From Vulcanimicrobiota bacterium (GTDB lineage Bacteria; Vulcanimicrobiota; Vulcanimicrobiia; Vulcanimicrobiales; Vulcanimicrobiaceae): a stretch of 5,975 bases of DNA. The translations under genes and the position numbers were made by a program. Below the pieces are notes generated by a model. That model saw only the letters and a list, made by a program, of their open reading frames with translations. It had not been told where the DNA came from and did no database searches. The DNA lies in assembly GCA_019237435.1 (NCBI GenBank), contig JAFAHB010000254.1:1-5975 (forward strand), written 5' to 3'. This document shows, one piece after another, positions 5,829 to 5,975 of the stretch (position 1 is the first letter of the stretch; each line of letters begins with the position of its first letter).

Positions 5829-5975
5829 TCGACGTGGTGCGCGAAAGCGCCCACGACAAAAAGGCCGAGGCGTTCGCGGTGCTCGACGTGAGCGGCCGCA
5901 CGATTCTCGCCGACACCTTTGCGATCGTTACGGGACGCTCGAAGATTCAAACGCGAGCAATTGCCGATTCGATCG
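5825..5975 (+). CDS. rsfS: Ribosomal silencing factor RsfS, N-terminal part, cut off by the right edge
   Basis: RsfS (YbeB/RsfA, related to plant Iojap) binds uL14 on the large ribosomal subunit and blocks subunit joining, lowering translation under nutrient limitation. Fifty codons are present. DKKAEAFAVLDVSG (11-24) corresponds to the family's D-K-K-A-E-D-I-x-V-L-D-V. TILADTFAIVTGRSKIQTRA (26-45) corresponds to the region with A-D-Y/F-F-V-I-x-T-G-x-S-x-x-Q-x-x-A. The start is most likely TTG at 5825, overlapping the yqeK stop (TTGA). GTG at 5834 or 5837 is possible but would trim the first helix further. No ATG lies in this frame nearby, and the next upstream candidate, TTG at 5720, would overlap yqeK deeply. 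No clear ribosome binding site is seen, so translation probably depends on coupling to yqeK. Confidence 0.9.
   Translation, partial: MIDVVRESAHDKKAEAFAVLDVSGRTILADTFAIVTGRSKIQTRAIADSI

Overview
This window is a compact, GC-rich stretch of bacterial chromosome made almost entirely of housekeeping genes. It has two divergent transcription units separated by a 26-base spacer at 3561-3586. The minus-strand unit is gyrA (DNA gyrase subunit A, TTG start), followed 69 bases downstream by the N-terminal 325 codons of an exported S41 (C-terminal processing protease-like) protein that runs off the left edge. The plus-strand unit is tsaE, tsaB, rimI, yqeK and the beginning of rsfS, which runs off the right edge. 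No tRNA, rRNA, CRISPR array, insertion sequence or phage gene is visible, and no gap is longer than about 70 bases.

The plus-strand genes are tightly packed. tsaE/tsaB, rimI/yqeK and yqeK/rsfS each overlap by four bases (ATGA, GTGA and TTGA respectively), and tsaB/rimI are 15 bases apart, so one translationally coupled operon is likely. TsaE and TsaB are partners of TsaD in making the universal tRNA t6A37 modification. RimI acetylates protein N-termini and is often encoded beside them. YqeK is an HD-domain Ap4A hydrolase. RsfS silences ribosomes by binding large-subunit protein uL14. The common theme is translation and its adjustment to stress or starvation. tsaD, which often follows rimI, is absent, and yqeK-rsfS takes that place.

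The most unusual signal is a short palindromic element found twice inside essential coding sequences, in frame both times. One copy (2525-2550) lies in gyrA and accounts for an extra loop of about 14 residues. The other (4441-4473, followed by two more half-copies to 4506) lies in tsaB and accounts for an extra linker of about 26 residues. They share the pattern CCCYTCGAC, 3-4 bases, CTCRGGGYGAC, with the same bulged stem-loop. This resembles short dispersed palindromes common in some GC-rich genomes, but here the palindromes are translated, as the Rickettsia palindromic elements are. A second oddity is the S41-like protein, in which the usual catalytic serine position appears to be lost.

The lineage cannot be fixed from this window. 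The base composition, the GyrA sequence style and the dispersed palindromes would fit a poorly cultured GC-rich phylum such as Eremiobacterota/Vulcanimicrobiota or Chloroflexota, but this is a low-confidence guess.
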